A stretch of 31,225 bases of DNA from a virus. Numbering within the stretch: the first letter of the stretch is position 1; the number at the start of each line of letters is the position of its first letter. The notes below the pieces were generated by a model that was not told where the DNA came from, made no database searches, and was given only the letters and a program-made list of their open reading frames with translations. Position numbers and translations under genes: made by a program. Of the stretch, positions 24,628 to 31,225 are shown piece by piece. Location: IMG/VR virus record IMGVR_UViG_3300010299_000036, positions 1-31,225 of that record; one strand, 5' to 3'.

Positions 24628-26787
24628 ATGTCAGGTTCGATTCATAAAGAGGCATTAGCAGATGCCAAGAGGCTCCGAGAGGTTGCTGAAAACAATGCAA
24701 AGAAGGCAATTCTTGAACAATTAGCACCAACAGTCAAAGAAATGATTGAAAGAGAGCTATTGGGAGAATCTACGTCTGGAATGGAAGAAGATATTCTTAT
24801 CTCACCAGATGAAGACGATAGAAAAAAAGAAGACGAGGAATGTGTATCAGAATCTAAAAATTCTGAAGATGTACAACTTACAACCGAGTCTGTTCAAGCA
24901 TTGGCAAAAATGGCAGGAGCAAAGGCTGAACATTATGGAGTTAAGTCTTTAAGGATTTCAAATAAACTTGAAAAACTTCATGAAGCCAAAGTTAACGAAG
25001 CAACTTATGCAGAAAAGCTTCGTCAAATTAAAACAGAAATTGAGAAGACCTATACAGATCTTCAAGAAGATATTAAAAAGAATATCGTACCAAATGAAAC
25101 TTCCGATCTCATTTCTAAGAGCTTGGGAGAATCATGGGAAATAACAAATAAGTTGTTATTTCCTGTAAGGGTTCGACTAATTAATGAAAGTAATAAGAAA
25201 CTTTCTAAAAAAGTTAGACAGTTTAAACTTATTGCTGAAGAATATGGTCTCACAAAAGAGGCCAAAAAGAATTTTGGTAAAGAGTGTGTTAAATTAACAA
25301 AAGAAGTTAAGGCACTCTTTAATTCTGTGACCGAGCTAAACGAAATTGTTGAGGGAAGTAAGGTCGAACAAGTCCAAGAAAAGATACAAGGACTCTTTAA
25401 GGAGATTTACACAATGGCTAAAAAGTTTAGTTCACTAAATGAAGAAGAGCTTAAGATTGTCATCAGCGGATTAGACACTTCTGACCCAGAGGGATCCCCT
25501 CTTACAGCAATGGTTGAGCCAGCTGATATGGATGATGACCTTGGAGGCGATGAGCTTGAAGGAGACGACGAGCTTGGCGGCGACGAGATGGGAATGGAAG
25601 ACGACATGGATATGGATGAAATGGGCATGTATGAATTAGATCTTGATGAAGCAGATGAGGCTATGGATGAGCTTTTGGGTCGTTCTTATAAGCCAGGCGG
25701 TGGCCGTGGTCGTACTGGACGTTCTGGAGCACGTACTCATCTCTCACCAGAAGAAAGAGCAGCACAAGAAAAGCGCGGAGCATCTTTGGCGGCAAAAGAA
25801 AAGGAATCACAATCAGACGAAGCTATGGACGAACTTTTAGGACGTCAATACAAGCCAGGTGGTGGTCGCGGCCGAACTGGACGTTCTGGAGCACGTACAC
25901 ACCTTTCTCCAGAAGAAAGAGCAGCTCAAGAAAAAAGAGGAGCAGCACTAGCTGCAAAAGAAAAGGAATCACAAATGGATGAAGATGAAATGCTTGAAAT
26001 TAGTGAAGCAATGCTTAAGCAGGAGCTATTGCGACTCAAAAAGCGCAGAGCTGCAATGAATGAAGCAATGAAAGCTATGCAGCACAGCCCAGGTGGTGGA
26101 CCAGGAGCACTTGATAACTTCGGTGGAGCTGGACGTGAACTTGGTGGCGGTGTTGAAGGAGATTGTTTTGAAGATTACGATAGTAATGATCTAAACGATC
26201 TTGACCCAGTGGGAACAGGATACCCAGTAAACGAAAGCGAAGAGTCTGAAGCAGCTATGGACGAATACGTCAGAGATGCATCTAAGACATATCGCAGAGA
26301 ATTAACTCGTCAAAAGCAAAAGAAAGAAAAAGACGAGAAAAAAGATAAGAAGGTTGATGAATCTGTAATCAACACTGAACTTGTTGAAACACTTAAGGCT
26401 TACGAAGGTGCGTTCAATAAAATGCGCACCGATTCCAAGAAATTGGAAGAAGAACTTCGCAAGAGCAATCTTTCAAATGCGAAGTTAGTATACGCAACAA
26501 AACTCATGCAAAACGAGAATTTGTCCGAAAAGAGGAGACGTGTAGTGCTCGAACAATTGGATAAAGCACAAAGTGTGAGAGAAGTCAAAAAATTATTTAC
26601 CGCTCTAACAGAAGCACTTTCTGGAAAGAAAGGCGACGAGCAGGAACAACTCACTGAAAGCAAGAGAAGCCGCAATATTCTTGGTGGATCAAGTAAAGCT
26701 ACTAAGGCTGGATCTTCAATGCTTACCGAATCAGAACAAAAAGAATTTACTCGTTGGGGTGAGTTGGCAGGATTTTCAAACGAGTAA
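24628..26787 (+). CDS. Probable prohead scaffold/core protein with tandem Arg/Gly-rich repeat
   Basis: This 719-residue protein occupies the gp22 position, immediately before the capsid gene. Residues 1-300 are charged helix with coiled-coil character. An early VKEMIERELLGESTSG (E47) offers an L-G-E protease site. Residues about 305-345 are very acidic (DDLGGDELEGDDELGGDE). Residues 343-396 and 397-450 are two copies of a 54-residue unit, 51 of 54 identical, each with KPGGGRGRTGRSGARTHLSP. The last 180 residues are helical. Acidic helical scaffolds that are cut and expelled fit the family, but the protein is far longer than T4 gp22 (about 270 residues), and the basic RG-rich units are more like a DNA-binding element. 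Confidence 0.7.
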   Translation: MSGSIHKEALADAKRLREVAENNAKKAILEQLAPTVKEMIERELLGESTSGMEEDILISPDEDDRKKEDEECVSESKNSEDVQLTTESVQALAKMAGAKAEHYGVKSLRISNKLEKLHEAKVNEATYAEKLRQIKTEIEKTYTDLQEDIKKNIVPNETSDLISKSLGESWEITNKLLFPVRVRLINESNKKLSKKVRQFKLIAEEYGLTKEAKKNFGKECVKLTKEVKALFNSVTELNEIVEGSKVEQVQEKIQGLFKEIYTMAKKFSSLNEEELKIVISGLDTSDPEGSPLTAMVEPADMDDDLGGDELEGDDELGGDEMGMEDDMDMDEMGMYELDLDEADEAMDELLGRSYKPGGGRGRTGRSGARTHLSPEERAAQEKRGASLAAKEKESQSDEAMDELLGRQYKPGGGRGRTGRSGARTHLSPEERAAQEKRGAALAAKEKESQMDEDEMLEISEAMLKQELLRLKKRRAAMNEAMKAMQHSPGGGPGALDNFGGAGRELGGGVEGDCFEDYDSNDLNDLDPVGTGYPVNESEESEAAMDEYVRDASKTYRRELTRQKQKKEKDEKKDKKVDESVINTELVETLKAYEGAFNKMRTDSKKLEEELRKSNLSNAKLVYATKLMQNENLSEKRRRVVLEQLDKAQSVREVKKLFTALTEALSGKKGDEQEQLTESKRSRNILGGSSKATKAGSSMLTESEQKEFTRWGELAGFSNE
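25654..25977 (+). repeat. In-gene tandem repeat, two units of 162 bp
   Basis: Unit one is 25654-25815 and unit two is 25816-25977, each exactly 54 codons. The encoded peptides differ at three positions (11, 44 and 54), while I count 31 base differences in 162, most of them silent third-position changes. The protein sequence has therefore been held constant while the DNA drifted, which argues that both copies are functional and not a recent duplication or assembly artefact. Confidence 0.9.
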
Positions 26788-26791
26788 TCAC

Positions 26792-26799
26792 TATTTATT
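26792..26799 (+). promoter_or_regulatory. Recurrent TATTTATT element before the major capsid gene
   Basis: The octamer is 31 bases ahead of the capsid ATG, within a 43-base intergenic gap that also holds the ribosome site AGGAG at 26818-26822. It is the same spacing as at 22492 and close to that at 24594. It is a candidate late promoter core, inferred from recurrence only. Confidence 0.4.
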
Positions 26800-26830
26800 T
26801 TAGCGAAAGACTATTACAGGAGATTATAAC

Positions 26831-28705
26831 ATGAGCTTTTCTCTAGACACATTAACAGAAGACGTAAGAGCAAGACACCTTGGTGTTGAGTCACGCCGTC
26901 TTACCGAGAAGTGGTCACGTACCGGACTTCTTCGTGGAATGACAGGATACGACCGCGAGAACATGGCTCGTTTGCTTGAAAACCAAGCAGCCGAGATTCT
27001 TAGAGAGTCATCCAGCCTTTCCACTGGTGCAGCAGCACTTACATCAAGTGGACAGGTTAGAGGTTTCTCTAACGTAGCATTCCCAATCGTTAGAAGAGTT
27101 TTCGGCGGACTTGTGGCAAACGAACTTGTTTCCATTCAGCCAATGAGCCTTCCAGCTGGATTGCTTTTCTACCTTGATTACACTTATGGTAACAACGTTG
27201 GTGGCGAAGCCTCCGCAACTGATACCGTATATGCATCAGGAGATTCAATCTACAACAACCCAGTAGGTGCAGGAGTTCGTTCCGGATCACTTGCCACTGG
27301 TGGTCAGTACGACCTTGTTGGAACAGGATTCACAAAGGTTCACACAGGTTCCTTGACTGTTTCCGGATCCAACGTAAGCGTCGGTGCTTTCACAGGAGCA
27401 GCAAACGCATGGGCAACTGGCGGAATCGTTGATACAGTTAGCGATTTCACTGGAACCAACGCTAAGCTTGTCTCTTTCGACCCTCAAATCGAAGAAGCAC
27501 TTGACCTTGGAACAAGAGATTACGTCTACTTCTTCCTACCAGTTACTTCCTTAACAACAGCTATCCCAACAGGTGATGTAAGCCGCGTCAAGCAGATTGC
27601 TATTACCGACATGGGTACCAACAACGGAGCTATTGCTTGGGGAGAAACCTTCCAAGGTGGACGAGGTGTTCTTAACCTTCGTCGCTGGAACGAGCGTGGT
27701 GATTGGGACGGTTCTGTATGGACACCAGATGCACTTGGTGGAACACACGTTAAGTTTGTTCTTGCTTTGAGCAACGGTGGAGCAGTACCAACAATCGGTA
27801 CTTCTGACATTCATGTCTCAATGGCAATGAGTGACTCTCTCGACGTTGGTGGAACAGATGGTGATACTCTTACCATCCCAGCATTCGAATCTGACTTCAA
27901 CGTAACGGCTAGCCCAGCTATCCCAGAAATTGATATCAAGATCGAGCAAATCAGCGTTGTAGCTTGCACCCGTAAGTTGAGAGCACGTTGGTCCCCAGAG
28001 CTTGCTCAGGATCTTAACGCGTTCCACAGCTTGGATGCAGAAGTTGAACTTACCAAGATTCTTTCTGAGCAGGTTGCTTTGGATATCGACCGTGAAATCC
28101 TTAACGATCTTCTTACTGAAGGAAACGGCGCAAACTTCTTCTGGAGCCGCGCACCAGGTAAGTTCGTAAACAAGAGAACAGGAAGCGAAGTTCAGTTGAC
28201 CTCAACTCTCGCAACCGGTCCTCAGTTTACAGGAACTGTCCGTGAATGGTACGAGACCTTGGTTGAAACCATCATCGACGTTGCTAACGAAATCCACAAG
28301 AAAACACTTCGTGGATCCGCTAACTTCATCGTTTGTGGACCAGATGTTGCTACAATCCTTGAGCAGAGCGCTCTTTACAAAGCCTCTTACAAGATTGACG
28401 GTAACGGACAAGTCAGCAACCCAATGACCGTTGGTGCAGAAACCGTAGGAACTGTTGCAAACAGATTCACTGTTTACAAAGACCCATACTTCCCACGTCC
28501 AAAGATTCTTGTTGGATTCAAGGGTGGAAACTACTTGGAGACCGGATACGTCTACGCTCCATACGTACCACTTATCGTAACTCCAACAATCTTCGCTCAG
28601 GAAGACTTCACACCACGTAAGGGTGTAATGACCCGTTACGGTAAGAAAATGGTTAGAAGTGACTTTTATGGAACGGTGACCGTTTTAGATCTCAATATCA
28701 TATAA
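26831..28705 (+). CDS. gp23: Major capsid protein (T4 gp23-like)
   Basis: The 624-residue protein has gp23-type features: RGFSNVAFPIVRRVFGG, then NELVSIQPMSLPAGLLFYLD, later ARWSPELAQDLNAFHSLDAE, and FIVCGPDVATILEQS. It should form the HK97-fold hexamers of the head. A likely protease site is ILRE at 56-59, before SSSLSTG, close to where T4 gp23 is cut after E65. The ribosome site AGGAG is well placed. Codons are noticeably more C-ending (AAC, TAC, GAC, ATC) than in neighbouring genes, as expected of the most highly expressed phage protein. A strong terminator follows. Residues 435-510 and the last ten residues recur in the small ORF at 30761. Confidence 0.93.
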   Translation: MSFSLDTLTEDVRARHLGVESRRLTEKWSRTGLLRGMTGYDRENMARLLENQAAEILRESSSLSTGAAALTSSGQVRGFSNVAFPIVRRVFGGLVANELVSIQPMSLPAGLLFYLDYTYGNNVGGEASATDTVYASGDSIYNNPVGAGVRSGSLATGGQYDLVGTGFTKVHTGSLTVSGSNVSVGAFTGAANAWATGGIVDTVSDFTGTNAKLVSFDPQIEEALDLGTRDYVYFFLPVTSLTTAIPTGDVSRVKQIAITDMGTNNGAIAWGETFQGGRGVLNLRRWNERGDWDGSVWTPDALGGTHVKFVLALSNGGAVPTIGTSDIHVSMAMSDSLDVGGTDGDTLTIPAFESDFNVTASPAIPEIDIKIEQISVVACTRKLRARWSPELAQDLNAFHSLDAEVELTKILSEQVALDIDREILNDLLTEGNGANFFWSRAPGKFVNKRTGSEVQLTSTLATGPQFTGTVREWYETLVETIIDVANEIHKKTLRGSANFIVCGPDVATILEQSALYKASYKIDGNGQVSNPMTVGAETVGTVANRFTVYKDPYFPRPKILVGFKGGNYLETGYVYAPYVPLIVTPTIFAQEDFTPRKGVMTRYGKKMVRSDFYGTVTVLDLNII

Positions 28706-28730
28706 TAATCAGTTGAGACCATAAGAGAGA

Positions 28731-28756
28731 AGGGAAGCCTAAGCTTCCCTTTTTTC
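28731..28756 (+). terminator. Rho-independent terminator after the capsid gene
   Basis: AGGGAAGC (28731-28738) pairs with GCTTCCCT (28743-28750) around a CTAA loop, and six T's follow. It lies 25 bases after the capsid stop and should end the head transcript. Confidence 0.92.
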
Positions 28757-28775
28757 GTTTAATATATATTAAAAT

Positions 28776-28813
28776 ATGGTCATGAATAAAATCAGTTCTG
28801 ACCATGGTATAAT
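28776..28813 (+). promoter_or_regulatory. Possible host-type promoter (extended -10) with inverted repeat
   Basis: TGGTATAAT (28805-28813) is an extended -10 box of the sigma-70 type. No TTGACA-like -35 is seen at the usual distance, as is common for extended -10 promoters. Just upstream ATGGTCA (28776-28782) and TGACCAT (28799-28805) form a seven-base inverted repeat that touches the -10 and could be an operator. Located straight after the capsid terminator, it would drive the downstream small genes. Transcription would start near 28820, leaving almost no leader before the ATG at 28831. Confidence 0.45.
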
Positions 28814-28830
28814 AAAGCGTGACAGATTTT

Positions 28831-29271
28831 ATGAATTTAGAAGAAGCAACAAACAAAGTAAAAAGTCATCATCTATTTTCGCCAGGAGATATTGTACAAG
28901 CATGGCATTATCATTATGGAACATTGGTTGATCCAATTTCCTATCCTTTAGACAGGAATAGTGAAAATACTGGACCTGATTTTAGTAAATGGAATGATAT
29001 TGAATATAAGGTCAATGAGGCCTATAAGGGTCGAAGAATAAAGATATTTGGTAATCAAGCATTTCGCGTCATTCGTCAGGTTGGAGATCCTTATATAACT
29101 CAGGATCATATGGCGGATGTTCTTGTGGCATCTTATATTTTAGAAGATTTTAGAACCGGATTATTTTATAGCGTTTTTAGTTCTGCTCGTTTAGTTTTGG
29201 CAAAAAATCATAAAGATTTTGTTGAGAATCATTCTTTTGACATGAGCCATATGGTAAAGAATAAAAAGTAA
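28831..29271 (+). CDS. Hypothetical protein after the capsid terminator (146 aa)
   Basis: I do not recognise this protein. It has an acidic helical start (MNLEEATNKVKSHHLF), a His/Tyr/Trp-rich segment (IVQAWHYHYGTLVDPISY) and a C-terminal hydrophobic pattern (ADVLVASYILEDFRTGLFYS). A GTG at 28819 in the same frame would add four residues. I prefer the ATG because the GTG lies almost on the predicted transcription start. Neither has a ribosome site. It is the first gene of the post-capsid block. Confidence 0.55.
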   Translation: MNLEEATNKVKSHHLFSPGDIVQAWHYHYGTLVDPISYPLDRNSENTGPDFSKWNDIEYKVNEAYKGRRIKIFGNQAFRVIRQVGDPYITQDHMADVLVASYILEDFRTGLFYSVFSSARLVLAKNHKDFVENHSFDMSHMVKNKK

Positions 29272-29288
29272 ATGCTAAAGAATGAAAT

Positions 29289-29507
29289 ATGTGTATGAAA
29301 CTTTTAGAACGAACAAACAGAATAATAGGAATGAATGATCAATTAGGAACTAGTATTCAAGTTCCATTTGTTGCTGAGTTTCATGATTATCAGGAGATAT
29401 GTGATCTTACTGATGCGTTAAATAAGTTGTCTTATAGAAAAAGAATTAAAGCAGAAGAGTTAGAAATAAAAAATTCTGATTATTATTATTCTGCCATTTT
29501 TTTATAG
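29289..29507 (+). CDS. Small hypothetical protein, possibly frameshifted near its end
   Basis: The 72-codon frame (another ATG lies two codons in) ends at a TAG directly after a run of seven T's at 29497-29503. If one T is skipped or removed, the frame continues as YRTKEDPEYKRLKEKYGHF to a TAA at 29560-29562, a charged, protein-like ending that slightly overlaps the next gene, as many genes here do. The break may be a real mutation, a programmed or slippage frameshift, or a homopolymer error. The family is not recognised. Confidence 0.5.
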   Translation: MCMKLLERTNRIIGMNDQLGTSIQVPFVAEFHDYQEICDLTDALNKLSYRKRIKAEELEIKNSDYYYSAIFL

Positions 29508-29548
29508 AACCAAGGAAGACCCAGAATATAAAAGGTTAAAAGAAAAAT

Positions 29549-29932
29549 ATGGACATTTTTAAGAAATCAAAAATTATTTTATCAATTAATTTGAAATTGA
29601 GAGAAAAATATGGAACAAGTGGCAAGAAAGTATATGTGACATTATCTCCTGATCAAAATAAAGTTCAGTATCATTATCGATACAATGGAGAAATTAAGTC
29701 AAATATTCTGAATATTTTTAGTTTTGATAAAATTGTTGACATGAAACCATATTGTGGATTAGATCCAATTGATGAGATTGTTATCATTATGACAGATCAA
29801 ATTGCTCTTAATTTACCAAAAAATTTGTTTTCTAATTTGAAATGGATTACAAATCGTAATATTAAGTGGTATCCAGTTTCTGATTATTCATCTAAAGAAG
29901 ACAAGAAAGAATTGAAACAATATGGCATATGA
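29549..29932 (+). CDS. Hypothetical protein (127 aa)
   Basis: I do not recognise this protein. It is lysine-rich with alternating strands and helices (VYVTLSPDQNKVQYHYRYNG, then DEIVIIMTDQIALNLPKNLF). There is no catalytic motif or membrane segment. Its end overlaps the next gene by 11 bases and its start overlaps the frameshifted continuation of the previous gene, so it is part of a tightly packed transcription unit. Confidence 0.55.
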   Translation: MDIFKKSKIILSINLKLREKYGTSGKKVYVTLSPDQNKVQYHYRYNGEIKSNILNIFSFDKIVDMKPYCGLDPIDEIVIIMTDQIALNLPKNLFSNLKWITNRNIKWYPVSDYSSKEDKKELKQYGI

Positions 29933-30566
29933 TGAAAATTTTTATAATGAATATAATGAATACCTAAAAGAATATGGTGTTCGAAAAATTCATGATAAAA
30001 TGTTTGCATTTTTTGATTTTTTTGCAATTCCACACAGCCATTACTCGACATATAATGTCATTGATCTTGGATGTGGACAAAGTTGTGAATATGGAAGATC
30101 CAAATTAAATGGATATTATGGATTTGATTTGAATGCAAAAGAAACTAAAACTGAATCTTGTTATTATGGAATTCTAAATCAAACTTATAAGCTTGATTAT
30201 AGAGAAAATTTACAAGAAATAATTGATATTTCTAATGAAAAGAAAATTAGAAAATTTGTTTCATTGTTTTCATCTGAAATAACATCTTCGTCTGAAAATA
30301 ATAGATTACTATATGAAAGATTGTTTTCTAGTATTCCAACACTAGAATATGGTATGGTTTCTGGGTTTTACTATAGTGACCAAAAGAAGAAATTGGTTAT
30401 CGAAGAAGCTGGTGATGTTATTTCTTGGCAAACAATAGACTCTGTTGAAGATTCTGTTTCTGAACTTTATGACGAAACAAGAATTTATACTAGGTGTCCT
30501 AGTAAAATGTTTGGAGATAGCGTTGTAGAAGTTTGGAAATTCTTTGAAAGAAAAAGCAATGGCTAA
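29922..30566 (+). CDS. SAM-dependent methyltransferase-like protein (214 aa)
   Basis: Residues about 47-53 read VIDLGCG, a class I methyltransferase motif I, followed after a short loop by YYGFDLNAKE, where the acidic residue after the second strand would hold the ribose of S-adenosylmethionine. The later part has the length and alternation of a Rossmann domain (KIRKFVSLFSSEI, then YGMVSGFYYSD), but I see no DPPY or PC catalytic motif, so the substrate is unknown and it may be inactive. It lies in the post-capsid block, overlapping genes on both sides. Confidence 0.55.
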   Translation: MAYDENFYNEYNEYLKEYGVRKIHDKMFAFFDFFAIPHSHYSTYNVIDLGCGQSCEYGRSKLNGYYGFDLNAKETKTESCYYGILNQTYKLDYRENLQEIIDISNEKKIRKFVSLFSSEITSSSENNRLLYERLFSSIPTLEYGMVSGFYYSDQKKKLVIEEAGDVISWQTIDSVEDSVSELYDETRIYTRCPSKMFGDSVVEVWKFFERKSNG

Positions 30567-30774
30567 TATATCAAATAAAAATAAATTAATTAAAAAATTA
30601 AAAACATCAAAAAATGTTCCTTCATGGAAATTGATGCCAAGTGTTGAAGATTTTGATAATCCTGCAAGAAAAATGAGAGATCTTGAAGACGAGATAAGAG
30701 AGCAGTCTTTTTTGGGACTAACACCATACCCAGAAGATTATGGTTTTGAGGAGGATTATTATGAGGAATATTAG
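30559..30774 (+). CDS. Small acidic hypothetical protein (71 aa)
   Basis: I chose the ATG at 30559, which overlaps the end of the methyltransferase-like gene by eight bases. An in-frame TTG at 30544 is less likely. The start is basic (NKNKLIKKLKTSKNVPSWKL) and the end very acidic and aromatic (YGFEEDYYEEY). The family is unknown. Its last codons contain the strong ribosome site of the following gene, so the two are probably translated together. Confidence 0.5.
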   Translation: MANISNKNKLIKKLKTSKNVPSWKLMPSVEDFDNPARKMRDLEDEIREQSFLGLTPYPEDYGFEEDYYEEY

Positions 30775-31111
30775 AAAAACATATTATTGGAGTCGTGTTC
30801 CTGGTAAGTTCGTAAATAAAGAAACAGGACAAGAAGAAAAGAAAGAATTCAATGGAACAGTTGCTCAGTGGTATGAGGGGTTAGTTCATATTGTTAATGA
30901 TATTATTGGACAAAATGATAATGTAATTCTAAAAGCAAGTGAAAATATAGCAACAATATTGCTATTAGGAAATCTAAATCAAAATTTATACAACAAACTA
31001 ATTCAATCAAAAAAGCAAGACATTCTTCCATCAAAAGAAGATTGTAAAATTTTTATTGAAATTAACAATAATGTTTATATTGTAGAGATTTTAGATCTTC
31101 ATTTTATTTAG
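30761..31111 (+). CDS. Stand-alone partial copy of the major capsid protein (116 aa)
   Basis: AGGAGG at 30749-30754, six bases before the ATG at 30761, fixes this start over an in-frame ATG at 30740. Residues 8-67 align with capsid residues 435-510: YYWSRVPGKFVNKETGQE against NFFWSRAPGKFVNKRTGSE, NGTVAQWYEGLV against TGTVREWYETLV, and ENIATIL against PDVATIL. The end (VEILDLHFI, stop) matches the capsid's end (VTVLDLNII, stop). It therefore looks like a capsid gene with its first two thirds, a short internal piece and most of its last 110 codons removed. DNA is also alike in places, e.g. GGTAAGTTCGTAAA in both. A decoy, an assembly modifier or a decaying remnant are all possible. The intact frame and strong ribosome site favour a working gene. 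Confidence 0.75.
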   Translation: MRNIRKTYYWSRVPGKFVNKETGQEEKKEFNGTVAQWYEGLVHIVNDIIGQNDNVILKASENIATILLLGNLNQNLYNKLIQSKKQDILPSKEDCKIFIEINNNVYIVEILDLHFI

Positions 31112-31225
31112 ATCTTATTTCGACCAACAGGAATAACGGCTTCCCCATCTTCGTAAAGAAGTCTTTCCATTTCGTCCCAGCTTATTTTTGTATCGCCATT
31201 GTTTGCCCAAGACGTTCCCCATGAG
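31108..31225 (-). CDS. C-terminal end of a papain-like cysteine peptidase (partial)
   Basis: On the minus strand the frame open to the window edge encodes SWGTSWANNGDTKISWDEME, then RLLYEDGEAVIPVGRNKI and a stop at 31110-31108. SWG-xx-W-xxx-G-xx-xI is the motif around the active-site asparagine of papain-family (C1) peptidases (NSWGxxWGxxGY). The base just before the first codon is C, compatible with AAC for that asparagine. Only 38 codons are visible, so the catalytic Cys and His lie outside. It is the only minus-strand gene seen, and its stop overlaps the stop of the capsid-fragment gene on the other strand. Confidence 0.6.
   Translation of the reverse strand, partial: SWGTSWANNGDTKISWDEMERLLYEDGEAVIPVGRNKI

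Noticed and set aside
1-31225. tRNA genes, CRISPR arrays, insertion sequences, attachment sites
   Set aside because: I saw no cloverleaf-like gap, no regularly spaced direct repeats, no transposase and no gap of more than about 130 bases that could hold such elements.

Overview
The window is a segment of a tailed-phage genome with T4-type (myovirus) head and recombination genes. It is AT-rich, densely packed and almost entirely plus-strand, with genes that abut or overlap as ATGA/TAATG junctions. The gene order large terminase, portal, small head gene, prohead protease, scaffold, major capsid protein matches T4 17-20-67/68-21-22-23, but the proteins are larger and many extra genes are interleaved. 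Together with the fused Mre11/Rad50 protein and a LamG-type structural protein, this suggests a large environmental (perhaps marine) T4-related phage. The host cannot be read from the sequence.

Layout. 1-7049: virion structural (tail/baseplate) genes, including a fibronectin-III-like protein, two proteins that share a C-terminal module, and a LamG-domain protein. 7070-9957: small genes, namely two possible acetyltransferase-like proteins, a RuvC-type nuclease, a membrane protein with an HEGVH zinc motif, and an unknown. 9992-14127: DnaG-type primase and a single-chain Mre11-Rad50 (gp47-gp46) protein, translationally coupled. 14137-17732: small genes around the large terminase. 17775-28705: head module with portal, a gp67/68-position protein, prohead protease, small head genes, a terminator, a predicted ADP-ribosyltransferase, a large scaffold-like protein with a tandem Arg/Gly-rich repeat, and the major capsid protein (MCP) followed by a strong terminator. 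28706-31111: a block of small, mostly unrecognised genes behind a possible promoter. It ends in an ORF that is an internally deleted partial copy of the MCP. At the right edge a convergent minus-strand gene shows the C-terminal Asn motif of a papain-family peptidase.

How it may work together. The terminase, portal, protease, scaffold and MCP would build and fill a T4-style prohead. Several otherwise unrelated proteins carry a short amphipathic segment of the type LRE-x-IRE-x-L ending in a (L/I)-x-E site. That combination resembles T4 capsid-targeting sequences cut by the gp21 protease. I infer that the predicted ADP-ribosyltransferase and several small proteins may be packaged in the head and injected, as T4 Alt is. 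The MCP-derived mini-protein with its strong ribosome binding site is the most unusual feature.
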